The position numbers and the translations under genes were made by a program. Below are positions 25,825-33,630 of a stretch of 64,000 nucleotides of DNA, piece after piece. Positions within the stretch are counted from its first letter, which is position 1. Each line of letters opens with the position of its first letter. The DNA comes from Bacillota bacterium (GTDB lineage Bacteria > Bacillota > Clostridia > Oscillospirales > Acutalibacteraceae): positions 434,001 to 498,000 of the forward strand of contig JAEWDK010000006.1 of assembly GCA_023390175.1 (NCBI GenBank). Direction: 5' to 3'. Below the pieces are notes generated by a model that saw only the letters and a program-made list of their open reading frames with translations, did no database searches and was not told the origin of the DNA.

Positions 25825-26583
25825 ATGGAAGCAGTTAGAAAGAATGACAACAGCAGATTCATCAATGTTTTAAATAGAATTTGGAACGGCCCGAACACCG
25901 GGGAAGAGGATCATGCTTTCAACGTGCAGATGGGTGAAAACAGAGCCGCAGAACTCGACAGCAGTAATACTGTTTCAAATTTTAAAATCGAGATAAAGCA
26001 GGATGAAGTGCCTGAACCTGAAATATCCGAACCGACCAAGCCTGACCTGTATCCGCTCAGACCCGGCTTCCAGCCGCAGGCTCCGCACGGAATGCCCGAG
26101 AAGGATCACGGTTCCGCCAAACAGGTCACGGTTGTTTCAAAAGGCACTACAATTGTTGGTGATATAAAATCTGACGGTGATTTCGAAATATACGGCGCCG
26201 TAAAAGGCAGCATCAGCACGACCGGTAATATTAAAATCAGCGGAAAACAGACCGGTGACGTAACAGGCGCGAATATCACACTGGTGTCCTGCACTGTCCG
26301 CGGCAATCTTACCGCGACCGAAGACATTGGCATTGACAGCGATTCTGTTATTATCGGCGATGTGAAAACGAAGAATCTGACTGTTAACGGCAAGCTGCAG
26401 GGAAATGTTCATGCCAAAAACAGCATTAACTGCCAGGGCAACGCCATTGTCATCGGTGATTTAATAGGAGCCACGGTGACCGTGAATGACGGTGCAAAGC
26501 TGCAGGGCAAAATGCAGATTTTCAACGGACAGATGAGTGAAATCAAGATTCAGGATGAGCCTAAAAATACATCTGCTGAATAA
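25825..26583 (+). CDS. Bactofilin (polymer-forming cytoskeletal protein)
   Basis: 252 residues. Bactofilin beta-helix at about residues 95-230, with repeated short turns such as VGDIKSDGDFEIYGAVKGSI, GNIKISGKQTGDV and VIIGDVKTKNLTVNGKLQGNV. Bactofilins form nucleotide-free filaments at the membrane that help set cell shape or place wall enzymes. The first 90 residues are polar and disordered with a Pro-rich stretch (PEPEISEPTKPDLYPL). ATG follows GGAGGCATCACG. Stands alone between terminators. Confidence 0.93.
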   Translation: MEAVRKNDNSRFINVLNRIWNGPNTGEEDHAFNVQMGENRAAELDSSNTVSNFKIEIKQDEVPEPEISEPTKPDLYPLRPGFQPQAPHGMPEKDHGSAKQVTVVSKGTTIVGDIKSDGDFEIYGAVKGSISTTGNIKISGKQTGDVTGANITLVSCTVRGNLTATEDIGIDSDSVIIGDVKTKNLTVNGKLQGNVHAKNSINCQGNAIVIGDLIGATVTVNDGAKLQGKMQIFNGQMSEIKIQDEPKNTSAE

Positions 26584-26590
26584 ATAACAA

Positions 26591-26626
26591 AAACGGTTCG
26601 GAGCAAAATTGTTCCGAACCGTTTTT
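26591..26626 (+). terminator. Rho-independent terminator
   Basis: AAACGGTTCGGA pairs with TCCGAACCGTTT, then TTTT. Ends the bactofilin gene. Confidence 0.93.
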
Positions 26627-26636
26627 TCGTACTACA

Positions 26637-26673
26637 AGAAAAAGAGCGGATGCAGTTAAACTGCGTCCGCTCT
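26637..26673 (-). terminator. Terminator of the rpsF-ssb-rpsR operon
   Basis: AGAGCGGA-T-GCAGT pairs with ACTGC-G-TCCGCTCT (26643-26673); on the minus strand it is followed by TTTTTC. It lies 26 bases after the rpsR stop. Confidence 0.9.
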
Positions 26674-26699
26674 GACTGTTCAGTTGCCCGCAGCAAAAA

Positions 26700-26969
26700 T
26701 CAATCGCTGCTGAAGGGGAGCAGTGCAAGATGACGAGCGCGCTTAATTGCGATAGTCAGCTCACGCTGGTGATGCGCACAGGTGCCTGTTACTCTGCGAG
26801 GAAGAATCTTCGCTCTCTCAGAAATAAAACGGCGAAGCTTTGCAACATCCTTATAATCGATTGTGTCGACTCTGTCAACACAAAAACTGCAAACCTTTTT
26901 ACGAGTTTTACGTCCGCCCGGACGGCGATCCCGGTCTTGTCTGTCATTTCTGTCATTTCTATCGGCCAT
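26700..26969 (-). CDS. rpsR: Ribosomal protein S18
   Basis: 89 residues. Small-subunit protein that pairs with S6 on 16S rRNA. Core motifs CSFCVD, YKDVAKLRRFISERAKILPRRVTGTCAHHQRELTIAIKRARHLALLP. The N-terminus is a basic, Asp/Arg-rich stretch (DRNDRNDRQDRDRR) longer than in E. coli. Several Cys residues (CSFC, C-A-H-H) suggest the zinc-binding form. Third gene of rpsF-ssb-rpsR. Confidence 0.98.
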   Translation of the reverse strand: MADRNDRNDRQDRDRRPGGRKTRKKVCSFCVDRVDTIDYKDVAKLRRFISERAKILPRRVTGTCAHHQRELTIAIKRARHLALLPFSSD

Positions 26970-27017
26970 GGCAAAAAGCCTCCTTTTCTCATCAATAGTT
27001 CATTTTGCGGGGAAAAC

Positions 27018-27470
27018 TTAGAACGGCAAATCGTCGTCCGAAGGAATTTCCTCGAAATCACCTGTATCGCCGCTTGAATAAGCGGGAGCAGGCTGCTCGG
27101 AATTCGCGTCTGTTCTTGAATGATAACTGCCCGGCGCTGCGGCGCTGTCACGCTTTGACTCAGCAAAATGGACATTATCGGCAACAATTTCAAACGCTTT
27201 GCGCTTGTTTCCGTCTTTGTCGGTATAGGTGCGTGTTTGAATGGAGCCCTGCACAGCAACCAATTGACCTTTGCGGAAATACTTGCACACAAAATCAGCT
27301 GTGTTGCGCCATGCGACGATATCAATAAAGTCCGCCTGACGGTCTGCTCCTGATTTTACGTAGGAACGGTCAACCGCGATTGTAAAACTTGTTACAGATA
27401 TGTCGTTTGTTGTGTGCCTAAGCTCAGGGTCAGCAACAAGTCTGCCCATTAAAACGGCGACATTGAGCAT
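27018..27470 (-). CDS. ssb: Single-stranded DNA-binding protein
   Basis: 150 residues. OB fold (MLNVAVLMGRLVADPELRHT, FIDIVAWRNTADFVCKYFRKGQLVAVQGSIQ), a Ser/Ala-rich flexible linker and the acidic tip DDDLPF that recruits repair and replication proteins. Lies between the genes of two ribosomal proteins, the standard Firmicutes arrangement, 5 bases after rpsF. Confidence 0.98.
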   Translation of the reverse strand: MLNVAVLMGRLVADPELRHTTNDISVTSFTIAVDRSYVKSGADRQADFIDIVAWRNTADFVCKYFRKGQLVAVQGSIQTRTYTDKDGNKRKAFEIVADNVHFAESKRDSAAAPGSYHSRTDANSEQPAPAYSSGDTGDFEEIPSDDDLPF

Positions 27471-27475
27471 TCAAA

Positions 27476-27784
27476 TCACGCTTCCTTCTTAGCTTCTTTC
27501 TTTATGATGAGAGAACGAAGGACACCATCGGTAATCTTGTAGATTCTGTCGAGTTCTGCGGTGAATTCAGGAGCACTTGTGAAGTTGATTAAAGTATAGT
27601 AGCCGTCATCCTGCTTCTTGATCGGGTATGCAAGTCTGCGCTTGCCCCATTCATCAATACTGTCGATGACACCGTTTGCTTCAATCAAATCCTTGAACTT
27701 CTGAACCAATGCTGTGATTCCGTCATCACCCAGTGTTGTGGAAAGGATGAATACGGTCTCGTAGGAATTCTTTACATCTGACAT
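27476..27784 (-). CDS. rpsF: Ribosomal protein S6
   Basis: 102 residues from ATG 27784 (MSDVKNSYETVFI); AAGGAGG lies 8 bases before it, while the in-frame GTG at 27793 overlaps this ribosome site. Family stretch WGKRRLAYPIKKQDDGYYTLINF is intact. The C-terminus is short and basic. First gene of the operon behind a promoter of near-consensus quality. Confidence 0.97.
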   Translation of the reverse strand: MSDVKNSYETVFILSTTLGDDGITALVQKFKDLIEANGVIDSIDEWGKRRLAYPIKKQDDGYYTLINFTSAPEFTAELDRIYKITDGVLRSLIIKKEAKKEA

Positions 27785-27897
27785 TATTTGCACCTCCTTT
27801 TGGACTTTAGGCCCCGAAAAAAATTCGGAGCAAGGATGATAAAGCCGAAATAACGGCTTAACAGAATAATTATATCAGTCCCGGCATATTAAGTCAA
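27785..27897 (-). promoter_or_regulatory. rpsF promoter and structured leader
   Basis: Minus strand TTGACT (27892-27897), 17-base spacer, TATAAT (27869-27874). The leader holds AAGCCG-N6-CGGCTT and then CTCCGAA-loop-TTCGGGG before AAGGAGG. In many bacteria an S6:S18 complex binds such an rpsF leader to shut off translation; the exact motif was not confirmed here. Confidence 0.65.
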
Positions 27898-27905
27898 GAA
27901 TGAAT

Positions 27906-28781
27906 TTACAGCGTGTGACAAATCTCCTCTAAATAAGCGCGGAATTCTTCGCCGATATCAGGGTGATTCAGCGCCACTTCCACCTGGGCCTGCATAATCC
28001 CGAATTTGTTTCCCATATCATAGCGTTTGCCGGTGTAGTCCACCGCAATCATTCCTGTGCTGCGCGCCAGGGCGCACATTGCGTCGGTAAGCTGAATTTC
28101 TCCGCCCGCGCCCGGCTCCGTTTTATCCAGAATATCAAAAATATCCGGCGTCAGAATGCAGCGACCAAGAATGGAGTACAGCGACATGATTTTATCAGGA
28201 GTAGGCTTTTCAATCATATCCGTGCAGTTAAAGTAGTTGTCATGAATATTTTCCACCTTAAGCGAGCTGTATTTGGTGATGGCTTCGGCGGTTACTTTTT
28301 TTACGCCTAAAACACCCTTGCCAAACTCCTCATAAGCCCGGATCAGCTGCCCGCAGGCTGGATCCTCGCCGATGATTACATCGTCGCCGTAAAGCACCGC
28401 AAACGGCTCGTTGCCGACGAAAGAACGGGCGCAGTTTACTGCGTGACCCAGTCCGCGTGTTTCTTTTTGGCGCACAAAGTAAATATTTGCCTTATGTGAA
28501 ATATCGACGATTTCCTTCAGAATTTTTTCCTTTTCCGGGCCGCTGCTGGTCAGCCTGGCTTCCAGCTCCGGCACACGGTCAAAGTGATCTTCAATTAAGC
28601 CTTTGCCGCGGTTTGTAATAATCAAAATATCTGTAATGCCGGAATTGACCGCTTCTTCAACAATATATTGAATGGCCGGCTTATCGACAATCGGCAGCAT
28701 TTCCTTTGGCATGGATTTTGTGGCCGGCAGTACCCTTGTTCCGAGTCCTGCCGCCGGAATTACAGCTTTGGTAACCTTCAA
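27906..28781 (-). CDS. galU: UTP-glucose-1-phosphate uridylyltransferase
   Basis: 291 residues when started at TTG 28781, which has AGGAG 9 bases before it and gives MKVTKAVIPAAGLGTR; a GTG at 28790 is possible but only two bases from AGGAG. Makes UDP-glucose for glycolipid and wall polymers. Motifs: AVIPAAGLGTRVLPATKSMPKEMLPIVDKPAIQYIVEEA, RQKETRGLGHAV, YGDDVI and GEIQLTDA. Close behind the RING/zinc-ribbon gene (16-25 bases), possibly co-transcribed. Confidence 0.95.
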   Translation of the reverse strand: MKVTKAVIPAAGLGTRVLPATKSMPKEMLPIVDKPAIQYIVEEAVNSGITDILIITNRGKGLIEDHFDRVPELEARLTSSGPEKEKILKEIVDISHKANIYFVRQKETRGLGHAVNCARSFVGNEPFAVLYGDDVIIGEDPACGQLIRAYEEFGKGVLGVKKVTAEAITKYSSLKVENIHDNYFNCTDMIEKPTPDKIMSLYSILGRCILTPDIFDILDKTEPGAGGEIQLTDAMCALARSTGMIAVDYTGKRYDMGNKFGIMQAQVEVALNHPDIGEEFRAYLEEICHTL

Positions 28782-28806
28782 TTCACACAACTCCTATTAA
28801 TGTTAT

Positions 28807-29883
28807 TTATATGCCGGGTATGTACATGATGATCATAAAACAGATTAAAAGGCAGATTGCCAACGCGGCGTTTACACCGCCCTGCTCCTGCAGTCGGACT
28901 GCCATTTCGGCCGGCATTTGTGTTTCTTCGTGGATTCTGCTGATTTTGCTCACACAATGCTTCAAATACCACCTGTTCCCGTTTGCACCGACCACAAGCA
29001 TGATGACAAATTGAATAATTAAAATAATTGACGGGATGCTCAGCAAAACAATGTTGCTGTTCGGCTGCTGTAAAAGAAGCGCGTAAAGCTGGCTGATTTG
29101 TTCCGTTGTGGCCATTGCGTCGCCGGTGATTCCTACCTGCTGCATCAGGGGCTGCATAAACGGCATAACCCAAAAGGTTGAAATATAAGTCGAACCCAAA
29201 CTCAGCGCAACCATAATAAAGGTCAAAATGGCGCCCAGCTTGTATTGCTTGCGGTAAAGCATCCATCCGCCGGAAAACAGGAAGGCGCTGAAATTGAAGC
29301 GGTTGTGCCCAAATCGCTTCAGCTCCATGAATACAGGCAGATAATACTGGGAGTTGTTCTGCACCAGCTTTGCAACATCGCCCGCGGGGATGTCGTCAAT
29401 CGGTTCATTGGGATTGACCCCGCCCATCGGGTCAAAAATAAACATAGGCTGATTCGGGTACCCCCCCTGCGGGAAGTTCCCTGGCTGGTTCGGGTTAACA
29501 GGCGCGCCGTTCTGCGGGTAGCCCCCGGTCGGCGGAAAGCCGCCCATAGGAGGGAAGCCGCCATTTTGCGGAAAGCCGGGAAAGTCCTGCTGATTTACCG
29601 TGAGGGGTTGTCCGCAATGCTCACAAAACAAAGCGCTTTCCGAATTCAGGCTGCCGCAGCGCGGGCAGTGCTTGGTGTGCCCTTCCGGATGTTCCTTTGC
29701 TTCCGGCTGTGGCGGAGTCCATGCGTCGGGGGTGCCGTGCTTTTCTGAAAAAACACATTTTCCGGCCTGTGCATAGCACTCACGGTGATATGGCGCACCG
29801 CAGTCCGGGCAGACTACAATATCGTCTTTAGCGGTAAAAGCTTTCCCGCAAACCGGGCATTTTAATCCGGTATAGTCAGTCAT
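28807..29883 (-). CDS. Zinc-finger membrane protein (RING-like plus zinc ribbon, DUF2628-like)
   Basis: 358 residues. N-terminal prokaryotic RING-like fold CPVCGKAF...CPDCGAPYHRECY...C, a zinc ribbon CPRCGSLNSESALFCEHCG, a Gly/Pro/Asn-rich low-complexity stretch (about 100-150), and a C-terminal part with about three membrane helices resembling DUF2628 (FNFSAFLFSGGWMLYRKQYKLGAIL). Faces the cytoplasm with its zinc domains. Function unknown; similar proteins are widespread in Clostridia. ATG follows AGGAGGATATGCT. Confidence 0.8.
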   Translation of the reverse strand: MTDYTGLKCPVCGKAFTAKDDIVVCPDCGAPYHRECYAQAGKCVFSEKHGTPDAWTPPQPEAKEHPEGHTKHCPRCGSLNSESALFCEHCGQPLTVNQQDFPGFPQNGGFPPMGGFPPTGGYPQNGAPVNPNQPGNFPQGGYPNQPMFIFDPMGGVNPNEPIDDIPAGDVAKLVQNNSQYYLPVFMELKRFGHNRFNFSAFLFSGGWMLYRKQYKLGAILTFIMVALSLGSTYISTFWVMPFMQPLMQQVGITGDAMATTEQISQLYALLLQQPNSNIVLLSIPSIILIIQFVIMLVVGANGNRWYLKHCVSKISRIHEETQMPAEMAVRLQEQGGVNAALAICLLICFMIIMYIPGI

Positions 29884-29925
29884 AGCATATCCTCCTGTTG
29901 AAAATGTTAACGTATATGATATTCT

Positions 29926-29954
29926 ATTGTAGCCAATTTCAAAAAAAACTTCAA
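29926..29954 (-). promoter_or_regulatory. Promoter of the zinc-finger membrane protein gene
   Basis: Minus strand TTGAAG (29949-29954), 17-base spacer, TACAAT (29926-29931), about 45 bases before the start codon. Confidence 0.55.
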
Positions 29955-30050
29955 TGTTTTATTCAATAAGTTTTCACCTCATTCATAATTACGATTGTGA
30001 AAAAACTGTACTTAAGCCCGGCTGCAGCGGCTGTGAGCTCTAATTTATCC

Positions 30051-30079
30051 TTTACAATGCTCCGGAAATAATTTATAAT
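30051..30079 (+). promoter_or_regulatory. Promoter of prfB
   Basis: TTTACA (30051-30056), 17-base spacer, TATAAT (30074-30079); start codon about 48 bases after the -10 box. Confidence 0.65.
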
Positions 30080-30126
30080 CAATTAGTTAAGACTAAATAA
30101 CGAAGATTACTTTAAAGGATGATACG

Positions 30127-31254
30127 ATGCTGCAATTTGAAGAATTAAGGCTCTCGCTGCAGGAGCTCGGACCCGACCTCAAAGATCTGGCCGAGGCACT
30201 CGGGCTCGACAGCATGCGCGAGGAAATCGCAAAGCTTGATGAAAAGGCTGCCCAGCCCGGATTTTGGGACGATATGAGCGTTTCCCAAAAAACGCTGCAG
30301 CGCTCCAGCATGCTGAAAAATAAGATTGCGGCTTACGAAGGCCTGACAAGTTCCTATGAAGATACGCTTGCATTGATTGAACTCGCCGATGAAGAAGGCG
30401 ACCTTTCTCTGCTGCCCGAAGCACAGGAGGAAATGCAAAAGTTTCAGTCGGAGCTGGAAGCACAGCGCCTTTCCACACTGCTTTCCGGCGAATACGACAG
30501 CAAAAACGCTATTTTAACGTTCCACGCCGGCGCGGGCGGTACAGAGGCTCAGGACTGGGCCGAAATGCTTTTCCGCATGTACAACCGCTGGGGCGAGCGT
30601 CACGGGTATAAGGTGAGCACCCTTGACTATCTGGACGGCGAAGAAGCCGGTCTGAAAAGTGCAAGTGTGCTGATTGAGGGCCTGAACGCCTACGGCTTTT
30701 TGAAGAGCGAGGCCGGGGTTCACCGCCTTGTGCGTGTTTCTCCGTTTGACGCTTCCGGCAGGCGCCACACTTCGTTTGCTTCCCTTGAGGTTATGCCTGA
30801 AATTGATGATGACGCCGAAGTGGATATTAACCCGGAAGACATTAAAATGGATGTTTACCGTGCAAGCGGCGCGGGCGGGCAGAAGGTAAATAAAACCTCT
30901 TCTGCGGTTCGCTTAACACACATCCCCACCGGAATTGTTGTCGCCTGTCAGGTGGAGCGCAGCCAGTACCAAAACCGCGACGTGGCAATGAAAATGCTGA
31001 AGTCCAAGCTGGTTGAAATCAAAGAACGCGAAAACCTGGAGCGCATTGAGGATATTAAAGGGGAGCAGAAGGAAATCGGATGGGGCTCTCAAATCCGTTC
31101 CTATGTTTTTATGCCCTATACGCTTGCAAAAGATCACCGCACCGGTTTTGAATCCGGCAATATCAACGCTGTTATGGACGGGGATATCGACGGCTTTATC
31201 AACGCCTATTTAAAGGCGCAAAGCCTTGACACTTTGGGCCAATCCAAGGACTGA
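30127..31254 (+). CDS. prfB: Peptide chain release factor 2
   Basis: 375 residues. Reads UGA and UAA stop codons and releases the peptide. Codon-reading tripeptide SPF (RLVRVSPFDASG) marks RF2, and GAGGQKVNKT holds the catalytic GGQ. The reading frame is open from the start codon, so the programmed +1 frameshift found near codon 25 in many prfB genes is absent here. RBS AAAGGATG. Confidence 0.97.
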   Translation: MLQFEELRLSLQELGPDLKDLAEALGLDSMREEIAKLDEKAAQPGFWDDMSVSQKTLQRSSMLKNKIAAYEGLTSSYEDTLALIELADEEGDLSLLPEAQEEMQKFQSELEAQRLSTLLSGEYDSKNAILTFHAGAGGTEAQDWAEMLFRMYNRWGERHGYKVSTLDYLDGEEAGLKSASVLIEGLNAYGFLKSEAGVHRLVRVSPFDASGRRHTSFASLEVMPEIDDDAEVDINPEDIKMDVYRASGAGGQKVNKTSSAVRLTHIPTGIVVACQVERSQYQNRDVAMKMLKSKLVEIKERENLERIEDIKGEQKEIGWGSQIRSYVFMPYTLAKDHRTGFESGNINAVMDGDIDGFINAYLKAQSLDTLGQSKD

Positions 31255-31415
31255 CATTCCCATTTAATGGTGTTTGGTTTGTAATACTTATTACAATATT
31301 GGAATTATTATTTTTCTTTTTATGCTTTATTTAAGGTAAGCAAAGGCATATAATAAGGAACAACCTCAGAACTTACTTCGGTATTTTTTGCAGAACTGAA
31401 AGGTCGTGTTTCCTT

Positions 31416-32561
31416 ATGTTGCGTTCCGGTAAAAAAATTGTTCCGTATATTTGTGTTGCGGTGTGCGCCGCAATTTTAATTTCCGTTGCCTCCGTTCCGA
31501 AATTGGTGCTTCAGAGCAGCGCAAGGGATTCTTCCAAAGCACCGGCGCCCAAGCCGGCGAACAGGCTGGTTGCTTTTTTGGGCAAAGGGACTCCTCATTC
31601 CAATTCAAAGCTCCCCGCCACTTTTACCCAGTTGCAAAAAAAATATAACCTTGTGGCAATTCCGACCTATGACGGTTCCTATCAGCTGACTCACCCAAAG
31701 GTGCTTTATTTTCCGAAGGGTTGGAACGGGTACCAGTATTGGATGTCCATGACTCCCTATCCCCATGGGCATGATATCTACGAGAATCCGTCCATTGTCG
31801 TTTCAAACGACGGTAAAACGTGGGCAGTTCCGGCCGGACTGAAAAATCCTGTTACCGGGCTTCCGCCGGATGTAAAAACAGGCGGTCACTATTCCGACTC
31901 GCATATTGTAATGAACGGGAACACGATGGAGCTTTGGTATCGGTATAACCCGGCAATGGCGCAAAAAGGAAACTATCGGCGCCCGAATAATAACATTAAT
32001 ATTTATTACCGCAAGACCTCCACGGACGGGATCCACTGGACGGCCGGCGAAAAGCTGCTGCAAAGCACGGACGGCCATCTAAGTCTTTGCGTGAACCATG
32101 AAAACGGAGTCTATAAGACATGGTTTGCAACGTACGGCGGCGATCTTTATTCCGCCGACAGCAAAAACGCCTTGAATTGGATGACGCCTGTCCGTTGCAC
32201 GGTGCCGTTGCCGAAAGGCTATCAGCCGTATCATCAGGATATGATTCATTACGGCTCTAAATATTATCTGCTTCAAACCGCGCAGAAAAAGTCGAACTAT
32301 ACCTTCCAACTGTTTTTGCTGCAATCGGACGACGGAATTCATTTCAGCGGAACCCAGCAGATTTATCCCAGTAAGGATATGGCGCTTTGGAAGAACGTTT
32401 CTTTTTATCGCAGCACATTGTTTGTAAAGGATAATAAACTGAATCTGTATGTTTCCATGATTATACCGCGCCTGAAGTGGTTTGTGACGCAGATGACGAT
32501 TCCGCTTCCGCAGTCTGCTCCGGCTGCGAAGCCCGCAGCTAAAACTGCTGTGAGAATTTGA
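31416..32561 (+). CDS. Secreted Asp-box (BNR-like) beta-propeller protein
   Basis: 381 residues. N-terminal signal or anchor helix (GKKIVPYICVAVCAAILISVASV) and then a beta-rich domain with Asp-box-like repeats: SNDGKTW, STDGIHW, SADSKNALNW and SDDGIHF. Such S-x-D-G-x-x-W turns mark sialidase-like and GH43-type propellers. Aromatic and acidic residues (HYSDSHIVMNG, ELWYRY) could form a sugar site, but no catalytic set was identified. The C-terminus is Ala/Pro/Lys-rich. RBS is weak (AAAGGT, 11 bases). Substrate unknown. Confidence 0.75.
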   Translation: MLRSGKKIVPYICVAVCAAILISVASVPKLVLQSSARDSSKAPAPKPANRLVAFLGKGTPHSNSKLPATFTQLQKKYNLVAIPTYDGSYQLTHPKVLYFPKGWNGYQYWMSMTPYPHGHDIYENPSIVVSNDGKTWAVPAGLKNPVTGLPPDVKTGGHYSDSHIVMNGNTMELWYRYNPAMAQKGNYRRPNNNINIYYRKTSTDGIHWTAGEKLLQSTDGHLSLCVNHENGVYKTWFATYGGDLYSADSKNALNWMTPVRCTVPLPKGYQPYHQDMIHYGSKYYLLQTAQKKSNYTFQLFLLQSDDGIHFSGTQQIYPSKDMALWKNVSFYRSTLFVKDNKLNLYVSMIIPRLKWFVTQMTIPLPQSAPAAKPAAKTAVRI

Positions 32562-32580
32562 ATTCAGATCCTATAGCGTA

Positions 32581-32628
32581 ATATAAAGAAACGGGGGAAT
32601 GATGTTTCATTCCCCCGTTTCTTTATAT
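32581..32628. terminator. Bidirectional terminator, 22-bp perfect stem
   Basis: 32581-32602 pairs with 32607-32628 around a TGTT loop; the stem is rich in G and C in the middle and A/T at the ends. Ends the propeller gene (plus) and the dnaC-like gene (minus). Confidence 0.93.
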
Positions 32629-32637
32629 TTATGATTT

Positions 32638-33630
32638 TTATGTATTCATTAACAGCTTTTGCAGGCGGTTATCCCTGCCGCAAAATGCAAAACGCACGTA
32701 GTTTCCCATGATTCTGGATGCGAACCGTTCCGTATAACGTTCCTGCAGTTCCTGCATGGAAAGATTTGTGCTGATAATGGTGGGCTTTTGTGTCATCAGC
32801 CGCGTATTAATGATATTGTAAATTTCCGCACCGGAGAACGAACTTCTGAATTCCGTTCCCAAATCATCTAAAATCAGCAGGTCACATTCCAGCAGCATCC
32901 GGTCGGTATCACCGTCGTCGCGCCCAAAATGCTCGCGTTCCAGCTTTGTGATAATATTGTTGACAGAACAGTAAATAACGCCGAAGCCCTTTTGAATCAC
33001 TGTATTTGCAATGGCAAGCGACATGTGGGTTTTACCCAGCCCTGTGCCGCCCTGCATAATCAGGCTGGGGGAGGCGGGGGAAAACCCGGCGGCGTACTTC
33101 CGGCAGTTGTTATACAGCCCTTCCATAACCGCCCTCGGCGATTTTTGACCTTCCTCCTGCGCTTTTGCGGGGTAATAGTCCAGCGAAAAACTTTCAAAGG
33201 TGGAAAGCGACAGGGGGGTCAGCGCATTTAAGCGGCGGTACGATTCCGCCCGCAGCAGCTTTTTCATGCAGTCGCACATTCTTCCGTCAATATAACCCGT
33301 GTCGCTGCAAAATGTGCAGGAGTAGTGGGGCTCTAAGTAGTCCTGCTCATGTCCCTCGGCTTTCAGCAGTTCGTTGAGCTGGCTTTGAAGTGCCTGATTG
33401 TTCTGCTTTAAGCGGGCCAGCTGCTCTTTGGCACTGCCGCCGCTTAAAACTGCCTTTGCTGCGGCAATTGCGGTGGCCGAAAGCATGGTTTCAATCTTTT
33501 CTGCGTTTGGGCAGCGCCGGTAGAACATTGCTTTGCGTTCCTCCGCCTCGTTATTCGCTTTTTTGCGGCGCTCAGCCAATATGCGGTCGGCAGCGCTGTA
33601 AATTTCTTTGCCGTATCCCACGCAAATCAC
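32638..33630 (-). CDS. DnaC/DnaI-like helicase-loading ATPase
   Basis: 330 residues from GTG 33630, whose start overlaps the stop of the DnaD gene (GTGA); GTG 33621 is an alternative with AGGAA nine bases before it. N-terminal half has a Cys-rich zinc module CTFCSDTGYIDGRMCDC as in DnaI. AAA+ ATPase with Walker A GGTGLGKTH, Walker B LLILDDLGTEF and an arginine-finger region RYTERFASRIMG. Loads the replicative helicase onto DNA. The DnaD partner is directly upstream. Confidence 0.92.
   Translation of the reverse strand: MICVGYGKEIYSAADRILAERRKKANNEAEERKAMFYRRCPNAEKIETMLSATAIAAAKAVLSGGSAKEQLARLKQNNQALQSQLNELLKAEGHEQDYLEPHYSCTFCSDTGYIDGRMCDCMKKLLRAESYRRLNALTPLSLSTFESFSLDYYPAKAQEEGQKSPRAVMEGLYNNCRKYAAGFSPASPSLIMQGGTGLGKTHMSLAIANTVIQKGFGVIYCSVNNIITKLEREHFGRDDGDTDRMLLECDLLILDDLGTEFRSSFSGAEIYNIINTRLMTQKPTIISTNLSMQELQERYTERFASRIMGNYVRFAFCGRDNRLQKLLMNT

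Noticed and set aside
25609..26626. Shared terminator repeat flanking the bactofilin gene
   Set aside because: The two hairpins have similar loops (GCAAA...T) but different stems; likely ordinary terminators, not copies of one element.
30127..30210. Programmed frameshift in prfB
   Set aside because: No in-frame stop is present in the first 30 codons and the frame is open from the ATG.
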